Source: Pelargonium tetragonum
Taxonomy: Eukaryota; Streptophyta; Magnoliopsida; Geraniales; Geraniaceae
Assembly: GCA_036897445.1 (NCBI GenBank)
Contig: JAYMTL010000062.1
Location: 1 to 64,000, forward strand
DNA: 64,000 nucleotides
Direction of reading: 5' to 3'
In this document: piece by piece, positions 52,224 through 64,000 of the stretch
Position numbering within the stretch: the first letter of the stretch is position 1
Layout of the letters: every line of letters starts with the position of its first letter
Program-made: the position numbers and the translations under genes
The notes under the pieces: model-generated
What the model was told of the DNA's origin: nothing
Databases searched by the model: none
Seen by the model: only the letters and a program-made list of their open reading frames with translations

Positions 52224-55200
52224 TTTGGAAGTGGAACTCTACGACAGCTTCATAAAGCGTAATAAGAAGTCTGTTACAAAAAATAAGGGATCTACTAAAC
52301 ACTACTATACTATTAGTTATAGTTTCTCTACTTAAATATTCCTGACCCCACAAGCAGTAGCCCAAAGTACTTTTTTAGGAGCACTAACTTTGATATTAGA
52401 TTATACGCAAACATAATTATGAATTCCCTTTTATACTTATATAGAAATACGAGACGAGACTTTATGTTTTAACTTGCAAACTCTTTATCAAAAGAGAGCT
52501 ATAAAGGAGCGGGGTTGTTAATCGAACTCGAGTTGTAACTGTTAAGGGATACCTTGCCTTTAGCTATCCCGTAAGTTTCTTCTTTTACTATTTTTGGTTA
52601 AAGAGTTGACACCCATGATTATGAGGAGGAGTCTAAATATAAAAGCACTCGTTTTTATTTAATAAGAAGGGTTTATTTTGCTCCTGCTTTTGGACTGAGT
52701 TTACTATGAAATAACAAAGGGTTCCTTGTAAAAAAACCTGTTACTCCTTATTTCTACTGGCAAATACAGGGTTCTAGAGCAGTCATACAGATTAGGTGTT
52801 TATGGAAGGGCTCTGTACACCCTTAGCAGCCTCACTTTCTTTACTCCGGGTGTGGCCGCCTAAGCTTTTGAAAAGATTGAGAACAAGGAAATATTGTGCC
52901 TATTCTATTTATTAAGCGCTTTTGCTTATGAAAGTTTCCAAATTCTTAGAGTTAGGGGATATTAAGTTAAAGGGGCCTGTACTTAGACTTTGAGTGAGAG
53001 GGTTTATTATATTAAGTTAGCCTCGGTTTTTATGGACTTTTTACCAGCCTTGGCAGTATAACTAGGAAAGACTCCTACAAGTGTCCTTAGCTTGGCTTAA
53101 AACTTTTGAGAGTGAAACTCCAGTACTACCGCGAAAACGTAACACTATAACTTAGAAATAGCAGCAGACAGAAAATAGGTTTTGATATACAAAATACCTT
53201 AAATATCTCCTTCCTTAGTTTGATACTTATAAGGACTCCCTAAAGCAAAGCTGTAAATTGCTAATCCAATCACGATAAAAGGGACCTAGAAGATTTTCTC
53301 TTTCTGGATAAGGAATTAGAAAAATCTTGCATATCTTAATACTGCAAATTACCCTTGACTTTTTGCTTCGGTCCAATCTCTAACCTTATAAACCCCTTGG
53401 AGAAGCTTAAAGCTGTGCTTGAGACTGTAGAGTTTTTACAGGAGGGGCCCCTAATTGAAAATAAGGAGCTAGTAATTTAATTGTCCAAACCTAGTGGAGC
53501 CCTAAAATTAGAGTAGCCTTGTATTTTGATTTGGTTGTTTTGAGCAGAACTTTTATATGATAAGATTCCTCTAAGTACACCCCATTAGGAATAGAAACAA
53601 ATACAAGGACAAAATAGCACAAATATGATAAGAACTTCTAATTGACGCGCAAAAACTTCTTTTATTATTTTTTTTTAAGCCCCTTTGCTGCGTAGTATGC
53701 ACTTTCAATTAATACAAAGTTTTGTACTAGGGAGTTAATTTAGAAGTTGGAGTTCTTCTATATATATTAAATTTCAGTTTTTTCACTGAATTTGTAAAGG
53801 AGCTTGTGTATGTACTTTTGCAGCCGTATGCCCTATGTTGTTCATACCCTATATTACTCTGTTTATAATTAAATAGAAATTTTATTCAAGGTTTTAGTCC
53901 TGCATAATAACCTTCCCCCTTGTTGTACACGGGTTGCTTTATAGCACGATAAAAACTATAACAAAAAAAGAAAGTCTTAAAAGGTCAATTCCACCCCTTA
54001 TAACAGGAGTAAACTATAAAAAAGGAAACCTCTTTTTACAAACCTTACTCTGATTCGAGACTCCTTTTAAAAAGCCTGTCTACACCTAAAAAAACCTTTT
54101 GCGTATCCACTTAAATAGCCTTTGGCTTGGTGAAATATCCAACTGAAACTTAATGTAAGGGTCCTACGTTCCTTTGATCTATACTTCTAAATCTTTATTG
54201 GAAACTAATTAACTTTAACCCGAATAGAGGAACAGCAGCCGGTAAAGGCCTCCTACTCACACCTTCTCTAGATTTACTTTCATTCGGAAATCTTTGGAAA
54301 CACAACCAATATACTTCTGAATTCTTGTACTTCATTTCTACATTATAAAAGCAGCGGAATCTTTCGACTCAATCAAAAACTCTTGTTTATACTTGTTACC
54401 TGACTTTGAGAATGATAAATAAAAGGGTAAAGCTCTTATTTCCTTATTTTATACTTAAAAAAAATCTGAGAAGCCTCCCTCTAATCGGGTCGGGGAATAA
54501 GAGGAAACCTTAAGACGTCATTTTTGTCTAGGAAAAACTTTACAAAAGTTTTTACGAGTACAGGACACTTCGAAGTGGTTTGTCAAAGGGGAAAACATCC
54601 ACTAGGCGGGTTTTAGTTTAATACCGGAAGGTCGAAGTTTCCTTATATAGGGTATTATACCAGGGATCCTGCTTTACTTAAGAAATAAAATGAGTGCTGG
54701 CAAAAGGGGTCCTGATTGTTAATAATTTAGTTATTTCGTTTTAAAGGACTTCCTTATAAAGGGTTCACCTATGCTACAGAATTGCTTTAAGAGATCCCCT
54801 AGAATTTGGAGAAAGAATTATCAACAAGGTAACTTTATTTTGTGCAGTAGGCCTTTAACGTATACTTGCGCAATTTCCAAGAGCCCCTTTTTTCTATTCA
54901 AAGTGTATAAAATCTTCCCAACAGTTTCACCAGAGTATATACAATATTTGAAGCTATAAATTGCTCAGCTTTATCTCTTTTCTGCTATAGGGACTGACCC
55001 ACCCTACGGAGATAGAGAAGTCCTACCTCCCGTACCGTAATAGATAGACTTTACTTTGTTTTGAATTGACCGCACTTTCAGAAAAGTTTTCAGATCTTGA
55101 TGATCTCCTTTGGTTAGCACTGTTTCTATTCCGGTTTCTTGCTCACAGGACTTTACAAAGGCTTAAAAAGGACAGGACATTTCTCCTTTGTTGATGGAAG

Positions 55201-55278
55201 TGAGCTGATTCCGCACATTTATGGATCTTTTCTAGAACTCAAGTTTAGTATCTCCTTACAGTTCTAGTAAGCCTCTCT

Positions 55279-55409
55279 TTTTTCGATAAATCTTATATTC
55301 AGTACCCTGCTCTTTCTTAGCCAATCTCGCTTTTGGTGGAGCTCCCTACAGTAACTTAGTGCAAAGCATTTTCAGGATTCCTTAAGCCCAATCCCGCCTT
55401 GCTCCAAAA
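55279..55409 (+). repeat. Three-block repeat, copy 2 (long spacers)
   Basis: The blocks TTTTTCGATAAA (55279-55290), AGTAACTTAGTGCAA (55350-55364) and GCTCCAAAA (55401-55409) repeat the order seen at 2116-2182. The spacers are longer here (59 and 36 nt). The first ends in an exact GGAGCTCC palindrome (55338-55345) and the second contains AGGATTCCT. The conserved words with motif-bearing, length-variable spacers suggest that the motif sequence was inserted into, or grew between, older sequence. Confidence 0.4.
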
Positions 55410-58400
55410 ATCCGATCTTGTTATACTTTACTATCAAATTTCTGTTTATGTATTCTTCCTAGGTTATCTTGCTTTATTTATATATACTTTGGTTCATTCC
55501 TCTCTTTGCTCTAAAAGATGCTCTTTTTGAAGACAGGTTTTCCACCTATTTTCACGCAATTCGAACAGTGAGGAGGCTTTCTTATGTTTTTTTGGTCCTA
55601 ACATGCTCTTTCTCTTTAGTACTAAACCCTTGCTCCAGCAGTTATAAGGTCACCCTTAGTTAATTTATGTTTATGAGGGGTTGAAGTGAAGAATTTATAT
55701 AATACGTAACCTGAATAAGCAAGAGTTACCTTATAAGGAAAATCTTGGGGAATCCTTAATTATAAAAAAGAGTTTCGTCTATAGAAGCACATCAACTTTA
55801 ACTCCTTCTAGTAGTCCAATCTAGAAAGAGGTATTAATTTAATTGATAAGACGCATTTTCAGCACCTAAGTACCTAAAAAAATACATACCAAAAAAATTT
55901 TCATGGGATAAGCTTTATTATAAGTCTTGCAACAAAGTAAATAGAAAAATAAGGTTTTTAGTTATAACTAGATAGTACTTCTTCACGGGCATTCTCTATA
56001 GTAGTACACGTTAACTAGGGTAGTAGAGCTAAAGAAAATGCTTTACTTTAACAAGTCCTTTACTATCAAACAAGGCCTATAGGTACAAAACAACAAGAAA
56101 TACCCAAATAGAGATACCGAGGGATAACTTCTTTTTGGGGGAAAGAAAATTACACCTATAATTTTATTATAGCCCACTAATTAAAAACCCAGTATAAAAA
56201 TATTACCTATAAAAGTTGTACTAATCCTTTATCTTAGAGCGTAAAAGTTTTTAATCTTCTACAACCCAAAATTCTATAGCCATTAAGGGTTCTTATAAAG
56301 AGCATACAAAGCGGCTTTTCTGGTTAGACTTGAGAGGGCTTCCCCTGCTAAAATACTGAAGGATACTTATTCATTAGTAAGAAAATATTAAGAGCTTTTA
56401 TAGAACCTTTTTCTTTCCCCTTATAACCTAAACTCTTTTGGGCTAGACCTACACTCTGTATCTTACGCTTTTTACTTTAAAAACCCTTTGCCTTATCCTA
56501 AATAGGATTTGAGTTTAAAAGGACGGGCAAGCTTATAGAGCATTCTAGTAGGGACTCTCGGGATTAAGAAACTGAAAATAGAAACCTTCTATAGGACTCT
56601 GCTCTAAAGAAGGCGATACGCAGAAAGCTAAAAGTTTATGCCCAACAGCCCCGGTTTACGACACAAAGAGAGTGCTCTATTACCTATTTATTTATCTTCT
56701 CTAATCTAACTTTAGGAAAGATTTTCCCTCAACACTCAGTCATGCACCCATGCCCTTAAGTATCTAAGTTTTAGGAATTCGACACTAGAAAAAGCAGCTC
56801 TTAAAAATCTTTTAGTTACTAATATTATATCATACACCTGTACAAAGGAAGATGGAAGACTCGAGGATTGTATAAAGCATTTTCCATTACTTCAAGCAGC
56901 TTCGATGTTAAGGCCTGGAAAAGTTGGGGATAACTTTTACTACGGAGTAGGCATTTCCTTTTCAAATAGAACAATTTTTGAGATAGATAAGCAATCTTGT
57001 ATCAGATAAGGATTAAGCCGAGCCGAGGATTTTAGCTAACAGGGTTTTTAATAGGGTTAGATTAAAACTTACTCTTTGGTATAAAATTTATACTACAGTT
57101 GATTATAGGGATTTATCCGCTCAGAGATAGAGACACCTGCTTAGGTTCGGTAACTACTTGTATTTTCATTTTAGGGTAAAGGCTCTTTTTAAGGGCTTCT
57201 ATTATGGCGGTGGAGTATAAGACCCCCATTAAGCAATTCATGTTGCTTGATTTTACTCTAAAGCTTTCGGATTCAACCAAAAATCCCAAGATCGTCGGTT
57301 CACTAAAATGCCTTACGATTGGACTACGGGTAACTGGGAGTAAGGTTTCCAATTCAGTAATAAAGCTCGATATTCATTCTAAGAGAGCCTCGTTGATTTT
57401 ATAACTAACCTCAACTAACCCTTGTGTAGTACACATAGGATTCTCTACTACTTACTTAGTTTAGATGTAAGGGGGCACTGCCCTTATACTCTTTTTAAAA
57501 CTGTTGGCTACTTTTTTCTATTTATACAAATTCAAGATAAGTAGAGTGGCAAAGTACTCGTGTAAATTTAGTGAAATTTCCTGAGGAGACAAGTAACTAT
57601 ACCAAAGGTTTTTTACCAAGAGTACTAATTGTATGCATAATAATTAACCTAAGTGAGCACCCACCCAAGTATAGTCCTTATCAAAGGCTAGAGTATCAAA
57701 TAAATAGAGAGTTCTATTATCTATTTTGAGGCATATAAAAACTATGCTAACTACAAAATGAACTTTTTTGTACAAAGCCAGTGAAAGTCTTAGATTAGAT
57801 ATATAATTGGAATTTTAGAGTAATTCTTTTTATTCTAAGATATTTTTTTGAATAAAAGGAGGGGCTTGTATTTTCCTCTTATAGGAAAGTGAGCTCTTTA
57901 GTTAGAAAGTGTTTTTAATGTACGAGCTTTAGGTTTAAACTTAACCGGGTCTCTCTCTTCGGGGGTTTTTATGTCTTACACTTTTCTAAATTTTGAGAGA
58001 AGTGCGCCAATAAGAGAAAAATCCTTAGAGTCGGTCAGTTATTTATAGAGATTCCGCAGGGTCTTGATGCATTAAAAAAAGAGTCCTTGGTGCAAGTAAA
58101 AAGCATTTCATTTCCTACAAAAACATCTTACAAGAATGAAGCTTCTTGCTAATTTTCTCGAAGGGAATCTCCAAATTACAATATAACATATTAAACTGAA
58201 CCCCTTCTTTATAGAAATGAAAGGGCCCCGAATAGCTTGGTCTTTTAGCGAATAATTCTTTTATAAAAACGTCTCTTGCTTTGTGATAACCTACTGTATA
58301 AAATAAAATGAGAGTTTTCTGTTCCTATCTTATATCTAAAAATGCATTAAAACTTCACGTAAATACCTTGCCCAGGCCCCTTTTTGTATTACTAAGTTAT

Positions 58401-61180
58401 AAAGAATTTAAGATGAAACTGGCTTGGCTGCCTTAACGGATAAAACCACTTTAAAAGAATTTTTTTAACTTTAGATTAGAAATTAAGTCAAAATTTATCT
58501 TAAGAAAGAATACGAATTCAATACCCGTGATATACCGAAGGGCTTTATATACAATACCTAGAGGTCTTGGAAAAACTGCTAGAGACTTTACTCTTTATTA
58601 AAAACAAGTGCTTTTGCCAGTCTCCCCCTTTTTTAGATATGCCGTTTACCTTTGTTAAGATGCAAGCAGTACTTAACACCTAAATAAATTTAGGATACTT
58701 TAAAACCTAAACTTAGGACAGGAATAGAATAACTTTGCTACACGAGTCTAGGCTTAAAAAACCCTAATGCCCTATCAAAAAATGTACGGATTACTTTCGA
58801 TTTCTCGAGATGGGCTCATAATTACCCTTACTTTTTTACAACGGGTATCCTCATTTACTGGATTGAATTTAATAATTTTGTCTGCCTAGTATATGATTAA
58901 GGTTACCCATAAAAACTTAGAATCAAAACTTGAAATACCTAAGATTATAGACCTTAACCCCTCTGGTTTTTTGAAAAGATAATTAGGACAAAAGCCAAAA
59001 ATTGCAGTATACCAGATCCCTGGGTTTAAACTTAATTTATGTACTCACTAGATTTAATAAATAAAGCACTTTATTAGCTCTCAGATTCTCGACTAAAAAC
59101 AAAACTTATTAATTAAAAATATCAGGGAAGCGTATAGGAAAACCTTTTTCTATTTTTTATATTATAGGCAAGTTATTCTGAAGTTTTTGGGGACTTCCCA
59201 GGCATAGTCATAAGAGAAAGACTGCTTTAGTTAGTTAGCTAATTCTAAGATCTTTGGGGGGTTGACATCTTGAGAGAAAAAAAATCCTCGAGAAATCCTT
59301 GTTAAGCTTTCAGATTTATACAATTCCAGGTACCCCTTTCTTCCATACTCTACTTCCCTTTTAGACTAGATAAAAGGACTTGACTTTAGAACCTGTTACT
59401 CATTCGTAGTTTCAATTCTACATTTTACTTTTCTTAAGTTTAAGTAATTGCTCTGGCTTAAATCCGACTCTACAATAATTTAGTTACAAAGTAAGATAAG
59501 TTCATAAAGACAGTAACCCCTATATATACTCTGGTAAACCCCCTGCTATTTTTAGGTTTTGAGAGGTCTAATTATAGAATATGTTAACTGTTACAGCGTA
59601 AGAACTGGCTTCTTTGTTTCATCACGTTTCCTCGGACATTCTAATTGTAAGTGTACAAGCTTCTATCCCAGCGTTACTTTAGATTGTAAATACTCTTACA
59701 CAGGTTAGAGGGAGCCCTCCCTATTTAAGCAATTCTTTGTAGCCGTTTTCGGGTTAGCTAATCTGGTTCGTTTGGGTTCTTCTATTTATTACATCATTAA
59801 GTCTAGATATAAATAAAGGGGCTTTTTATTCGCGGGTAACTGCGTCAGGACAAGTAATAAAAGCAAATTTGTGCGAGTTCCTATTACAGGATCCTCCGGG
59901 TATTTCAACAAGTTGTAGAGTTTCCGGGGAGGGGATAAGTTATTAGAACTAAAAAGAAGTAGAGTCAGAGGAAGATACTTATTTCTTTACTTTTGCGCGG
60001 GTTTAAACTGTCGGGTACAAGTATTCTATTTAAGTGCTAAAGGTTGAAAATTTTGGCAATACAGGGAGCCTACCCAACTAGGAAAGTCTGGGTATATGTG
60101 TATGGAGTAGGTTTTCCGGTATAGTCAGTCATTTAGGTACTGAAGAATAGGAATCCGTAAGTGAAGCTGGAATGTTTAGTAGCTAGGTCAAAATCTTTTT
60201 TATTTTTGTATGACTTTAACACAACCCCGTGTGTGTTGCTGAAGTTGCCTCTAAAGCCTTTTGCAGGGTCTCTATAATAGCAGGTAAAAAAGAATCACAC
60301 GTATTATAATTTTTTTTCTTACACAAGGTAATAACATGTTACATGCTTGTAAGCAGTCCTACAAATATTCATAGGAGTCTAATCTAAATAGAAGTTTATA
60401 CGCCTTCTGATTTGTTAGCTATAAGTTTATAGGACAGAAAAAGGATATCCATAATACTTCAACCCGGAATTGGAACTGCTTACACACTATAGGAAGTCCT
60501 TTTTAGTAATAAAACTCAAGACAATGTCCTAGAAAAGGGTTTAATCCAGATATAGCGTAAAATACAAAAATTTATCCAGTAGACTTCTTCCTAAAAATTT
60601 TTTAGAGGACACTTTTGTTTGCAGCTTTGGATTCACTTAGAGAGATATCCTTTCTTGTCTTGTCGTTTTTAATTTACTTATCTCAAAAAGCATCAAAAAA
60701 GACTGCAAACTTTAGTTTAGTCTTCGATTACTTGGCAAAAAGAAATGTCCGAAAGTTTAAAGTAAAGGGTTCAAATCGAGGTGTAAACCAGGGTATCTCT
60801 TAGATCTTTAAGGTCTATTACATACAGCTAAGCTAATATCGGGAAACTTTTCCAACTAAAGGATCTTTTATGTAAATAACTCAGGTTTTTTTGTTTGTAA
60901 GAAAAAGAAGTTAAAAAATACTAAGAATATCCAGTAAGTTATAGCACAGCAGCTATTACTTGTTTTTAGGTCTATAACCCTTTGTTCCTACTTTCTTTAG
61001 GAATTCACATTGTTATTACTTCAAATTTCTTTACAGGTTTGTTTGAGTAAATAAGGATCTCCTTCGAAAAAGAAAGGGCACTTTTGGATCAGTTGTAATA
61101 GAGGAATTCCTTGCCCGAGAAATTGGAAGTATAAGCCGAGCCCAGTATAGCAAAAAATTAGCCTTGATTAATTATATATA

Positions 61181-61192
61181 TATAGGCCTATA
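61181..61192. repeat. 12-nt perfect palindrome centred on GGCC
   Basis: TATAGGCCTATA is an exact palindrome following a TA run. It is a clean example of the GG/CC-centred motif whose arms continue outside the GC core. Confidence 0.4.
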
Positions 61193-62380
61193 ACGCCCTA
61201 AACCCCTAGAGTTTTCATACTATCTAGAGAACCCAGAGAGTTTCAGAAACAAGAATTCCTGATACCCAAAAAATGAAAGTATAGGAATATACTCATAATA
61301 AAGAGTACCGGATCCCTTAAAGTTTAAGGTTATCTTTTTTCTTAAGCAGTCGATCTAATAAATATGAAATACTGATATATGGCCTAGTATAAATTTGAAT
61401 AGAACCCCGCTCTTTTGAAAGTTGAACTTGCGTATACAATATTGGCTGTAACTCAAACAAGTATCTAGACCTCTCTTGCATAACCCGTGTAAAAAGAATC
61501 GAAGAGTTTTACAAGCCCCGGGCAAGAAACCCATCCCTTACGAGACATGGTTATATAGTTTTTTGCTTTTTCTACAGTAAGTAGCTGCCTCATAGTATTT
61601 TAATTCTAAGAAAAGAAAAAGATACACCAAAAAGCCTTTTTATAGTGACACAAAATTTATACCTTTCTTTTATTTTATAATATTATAGGGCTCGAGTTAT
61701 TATATAGCAGGACTATCTCCCTAAAAAACGGGATACGAATTGCTTGGATCCCTTTTATTTAACCAAATTAAGAAAAATCCAAAATACGCAGGTAAATCTT
61801 TAGTACATCCCTACTGTGAAAAGCTGCGACTTACTTTTCTGAAACCTACTTATTAGCTTATACCGAAATTTAAAAGAACTAAGGTCGCTGAAAGTATAAT
61901 AAACTTCTTCTAGTGTGCCTAAAACCACGGGGAGGCTTCCCTTATAATATAAATGAACTGAGTAAGTACCCAAATATCCCTGATTATACAAAGGCCCCTG
62001 TTTCTTAGACCTCTCTAAACTTTCAGTACTTGGTATAAGAGCTTGACCCATACTTTTCTTTTTACCTGCTTCGTAAGTTTTCTTGTCAAAATATTTAGAA
62101 CTTTTATACTGGGGGTATCCCGGGCTCCTTTTTATATAGCTAAAGAAAAATCTAGTTCTTTTGGTCGGTATAGTTTAGCCTAAAATATTTTGAGTAGACT
62201 CACATCCGATAAGCGGCCGCGGGTTTAGTATAGTTTAACTTTTGTATCAGGCAAGCCTTTGGCTATAAACTTAAGAAAACTCCTTTTTTATTAAATAGCC
62301 AAGCTCGGTAAAAGGAAAATCACTTAAATAGAATAAAGACTTATTTTATACCTCTTTTTAAACATCTACAAACTAGTAAG

Positions 62381-62456
62381 GGAGCTCCTCACTTGTGAGA
62401 TTCTTACAAAAGCAAATTGCTAATATATTACGATGGTTCAAATCCCAGGTGTTCCT
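62381..62456 (+). tRNA. tRNA-like remnant, identity unclear
   Basis: The 3' part looks tRNA-derived: TTCAAAT T-loop, CCCAG, GTGTTCC and a T in the discriminator position. The 5' end GGAGCTC at 62381-62387 pairs with GTGTTCC at 62449-62455, with one wobble and a single T-T mismatch at position 6-67. A short CTCA/TGAG hairpin lies where the D arm would be. However, no five-pair anticodon stem with a 7-nt loop can be drawn, and the 5' side of the T stem (GATGG) pairs at only two positions. The 5' end is also an exact GGAGCTCC motif. I read it as a broken tRNA or a chance tRNA-like arrangement; the amino acid cannot be assigned. Confidence 0.25.
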
Positions 62457-64000
62457 ATAAAGCACACTAACTTGCCCTATTTTAGTCTTTCTGAGCAAAC
62501 GCTTCACTTAGTAGATATTTCACTTTAAGGGCAATCTTCCTTCTCTTAATAAGCTAGTACACAAAAAGAATGCAGACATACCTACTAAAGTCTCGTTGGT
62601 CCAACTATATACAAGGAACAAAATCCCGCTGAGCTATTTAATCACATTTGTTTTTTTGGCAGCTAGCACGAGTTTCAAGAAAAGTTTCTTGTTTGTAATA
62701 TTATAGACATATGAACTTTATTTTAAGTTACTCTTTTTGCAGGCATAGGTTCCTGGGATATTATAATAACGGTTTTCTCAAAAATTCCTTGCGATGTCTT
62801 TCGCCATCTCTGAAATAGGAATTTCACAAAATTCAATAAGTATTGTGTTTGGATTACTACGCGCTTATTTTAACATTAATTTGAACCTCCCTGTTGTACT
62901 AGTCTAACTATAAGGGGTAACCGCTAGTTTTTCTAAGTATCTCTTTACAAGTTGCATCACTATACTCACTCTTCTGATGAGTTTACACTTAGTCCAGAGA
63001 ATCGTCGTATCCCGACAGGCCCTAAAAGAATTTGAATTGAATATTAATGAACTCCCTTTAACTGCAAGGCAAGGATTTGTAGGAAGGGGTAATATTTAGC
63101 AATTCTGAGAATTTAACCCTCCAGTGTCCTTGTCTTGTATAGTCTCTATTACAATAGCAAAAGGTAAATACCCAGGGCAAAACCCATAGGATTGGCTTTT
63201 CGTTAATAGAGTAAACTTCAATTTCTGAGCTAGCTAAGCTGATCTAAAAGTATCCGGCCTTTATACAAAAAAACTAAAGTATAAACTTTATTGATTATAA
63301 ATAACGTCCTTCTATACTTAAATCCTATTAGACTTCTTTGCCCTTTAAACTGCGAGAACCGAGCTACTTGTAATATAGGAAATCCAGAAAAGAACCCCCA
63401 TCCCTCTCAGCAATGCGAATATGTGGCTTAGATTGTAGAGTGTCGTTTTTCTTTGTTTTAAGAACCTCGCTGGGAATATATTATAAGTATAAGAACTTTA
63501 AGAATAGGAAAAGACTTCTTGTTAAAGAGGGGTTAAAAAAGTCCTTTTTTTTTACTGTAACAGAGTGCTGCAGACAATTTTAGACCGCCATAGAATACCT
63601 ACTAGGCACAGCTTTTTGGAAAAGGCGACACGTAGATCCTTAATATTTAAGAGATTAGTCACTTGTTTTTAAGTTCTTTTCAAGGCATTTTTATAGATTT
63701 GCTATGAACTAGAGTTCGAAAGCCCCGCTTCAAATTAAACTTTTGAGTTACCATAAAAATGTTCCTAAAGTACTCGTGGAGTTATACCCCTGTTTTTAAA
63801 AAACGGATAGTGCTTGATAAAACTTTCCGAAAAGACTGGAAAGTTTCCTGTCATAGTAATATCAATATAAGTAGATTCGCAACGGGGTTAAGGGCCTTTA
63901 TTTTGAGTCCCAAGAAAAAACGAGGAATTCCTTTTCTTGATTACAAAACGGATGGTCAACAAGCTCTGTGCAATGGGGGCTAGAAAGTCTTAACCTGTTA
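62457..64000. other. Non-coding stretch to the window end
   Basis: No gene is recognisable. On the minus strand 62595-62645 has a D-arm-like AGCTCAG word and a GTTGG-A-CCAAC hairpin reminiscent of a T arm without its loop, but no complete tRNA folds. The 74-codon frame at 63759-63983 is basic and of chance size; an exact GGAATTCC lies inside it at 63924-63931. Confidence 0.55.

Larger units (their letters stand above)
46501..62380. other. 15.9 kb gene desert, motif-rich sea
   Basis: No gene is recognisable. It contains the second copy of the three-block repeat (55279-55409), an inverted GGAATTC pair at 52189-52223, a 12-nt GGCC-centred palindrome at 61181-61192, and a word resembling the small-subunit rRNA 530 loop at 54233-54245. 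The open frames at 47214-47483, 54771-54959, 55469-55663, 57113-57404, 60615-60803 and 61800-62051 have no recognisable products. Confidence 0.6.
1..64000. repeat. Dispersed GG..CC-core palindromic micro-motif
   Basis: A purine run ending in GG followed within 2-5 nt by CC and a pyrimidine run recurs throughout, loosely every 50-100 bp outside the islands. By hand I find nine exact GGAATTCC (10078, 11075, 12234, 14271, 16049, 22668, 28257, 61103, 63924) against about 0.6 expected. There are six GGAGCTCC (13997, 19866, 24433, 29613, 55338, 62381) against about 0.2, and thirteen GGGCCC against about 1.5. The centre is often imperfect (GGGTATCCC, GGAGTTCCC). CCCGGG is also over-represented (about eleven), so part of the effect is clustering of G and C runs in general. 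Arms rarely extend beyond the core, so these are not the long hairpin repeats described from volvocine algal organelles. Manual counts may miss some copies. Confidence 0.75.

Noticed and set aside
58436-58446. AACGGATAAAA word resembling a conserved large-subunit rRNA segment
   Set aside because: The following bases diverge at once from the rRNA consensus; an 11-nt AT-rich match is weak.

Overview
This 64 kb window is AT-rich (roughly one-third G+C by eye) and almost empty of genes. I can support two tRNA genes: tRNA-Lys(UUU) at 1846-1917 on the minus strand and tRNA-Cys(GCA) at 25590-25661 on the plus strand. A third, strongly eroded tRNA-like remnant lies at 62381-62456. No protein gene, complete rRNA, transposase, phage-like element, CRISPR array or microsatellite field is recognisable. 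The longest ATG-started open frame is 130 codons. The number and length of open frames match chance for this base composition, and none of their translations belongs to a family I know.

Both tRNAs are of the bacterial/organellar type. They most resemble, from memory, plant or green-algal mitochondrial genes, especially the Lys gene. The best reading is a stretch of a greatly expanded organelle genome, probably mitochondrial and possibly from a green alga or relative. This rests on two tRNAs, so an organelle-derived insert in a nuclear genome, or another kind of organelle, is not excluded.

The window has two textures. Most of it is a uniform 'sea' in which a purine run ending in GG is followed within a few bases by CC and a pyrimidine run (for example GGAATTCC, GGAGCTCC, GGGCCC, or imperfect forms such as GGGTATCCC). 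Loosely defined, this occurs every 50-100 bp. The exact palindromes are several to about 35 times more common than base composition predicts. Set into the sea are five islands poor in this motif: about 1-780, 16600-18470, 19330-19720, 29040-29480 and 45630-46500. They are rich in TAG/CTA or purine words and share words with each other, which suggests a second, diverged repeat family.

Both clear tRNAs have the same defect, a C6-A67 mismatch in the acceptor stem, plus other broken pairs. They are either RNA-edited after transcription or decaying. In the Cys gene the broken positions fall where the sequence reads GGAGTC, the same flavour as the dispersed motif. This raises the possibility that the process making the GG/CC motifs also alters genes. 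A 14-nt box present four times, a three-block repeat with variable motif-bearing spacers, and a perfect 15-bp hairpin are the other structures worth following up.
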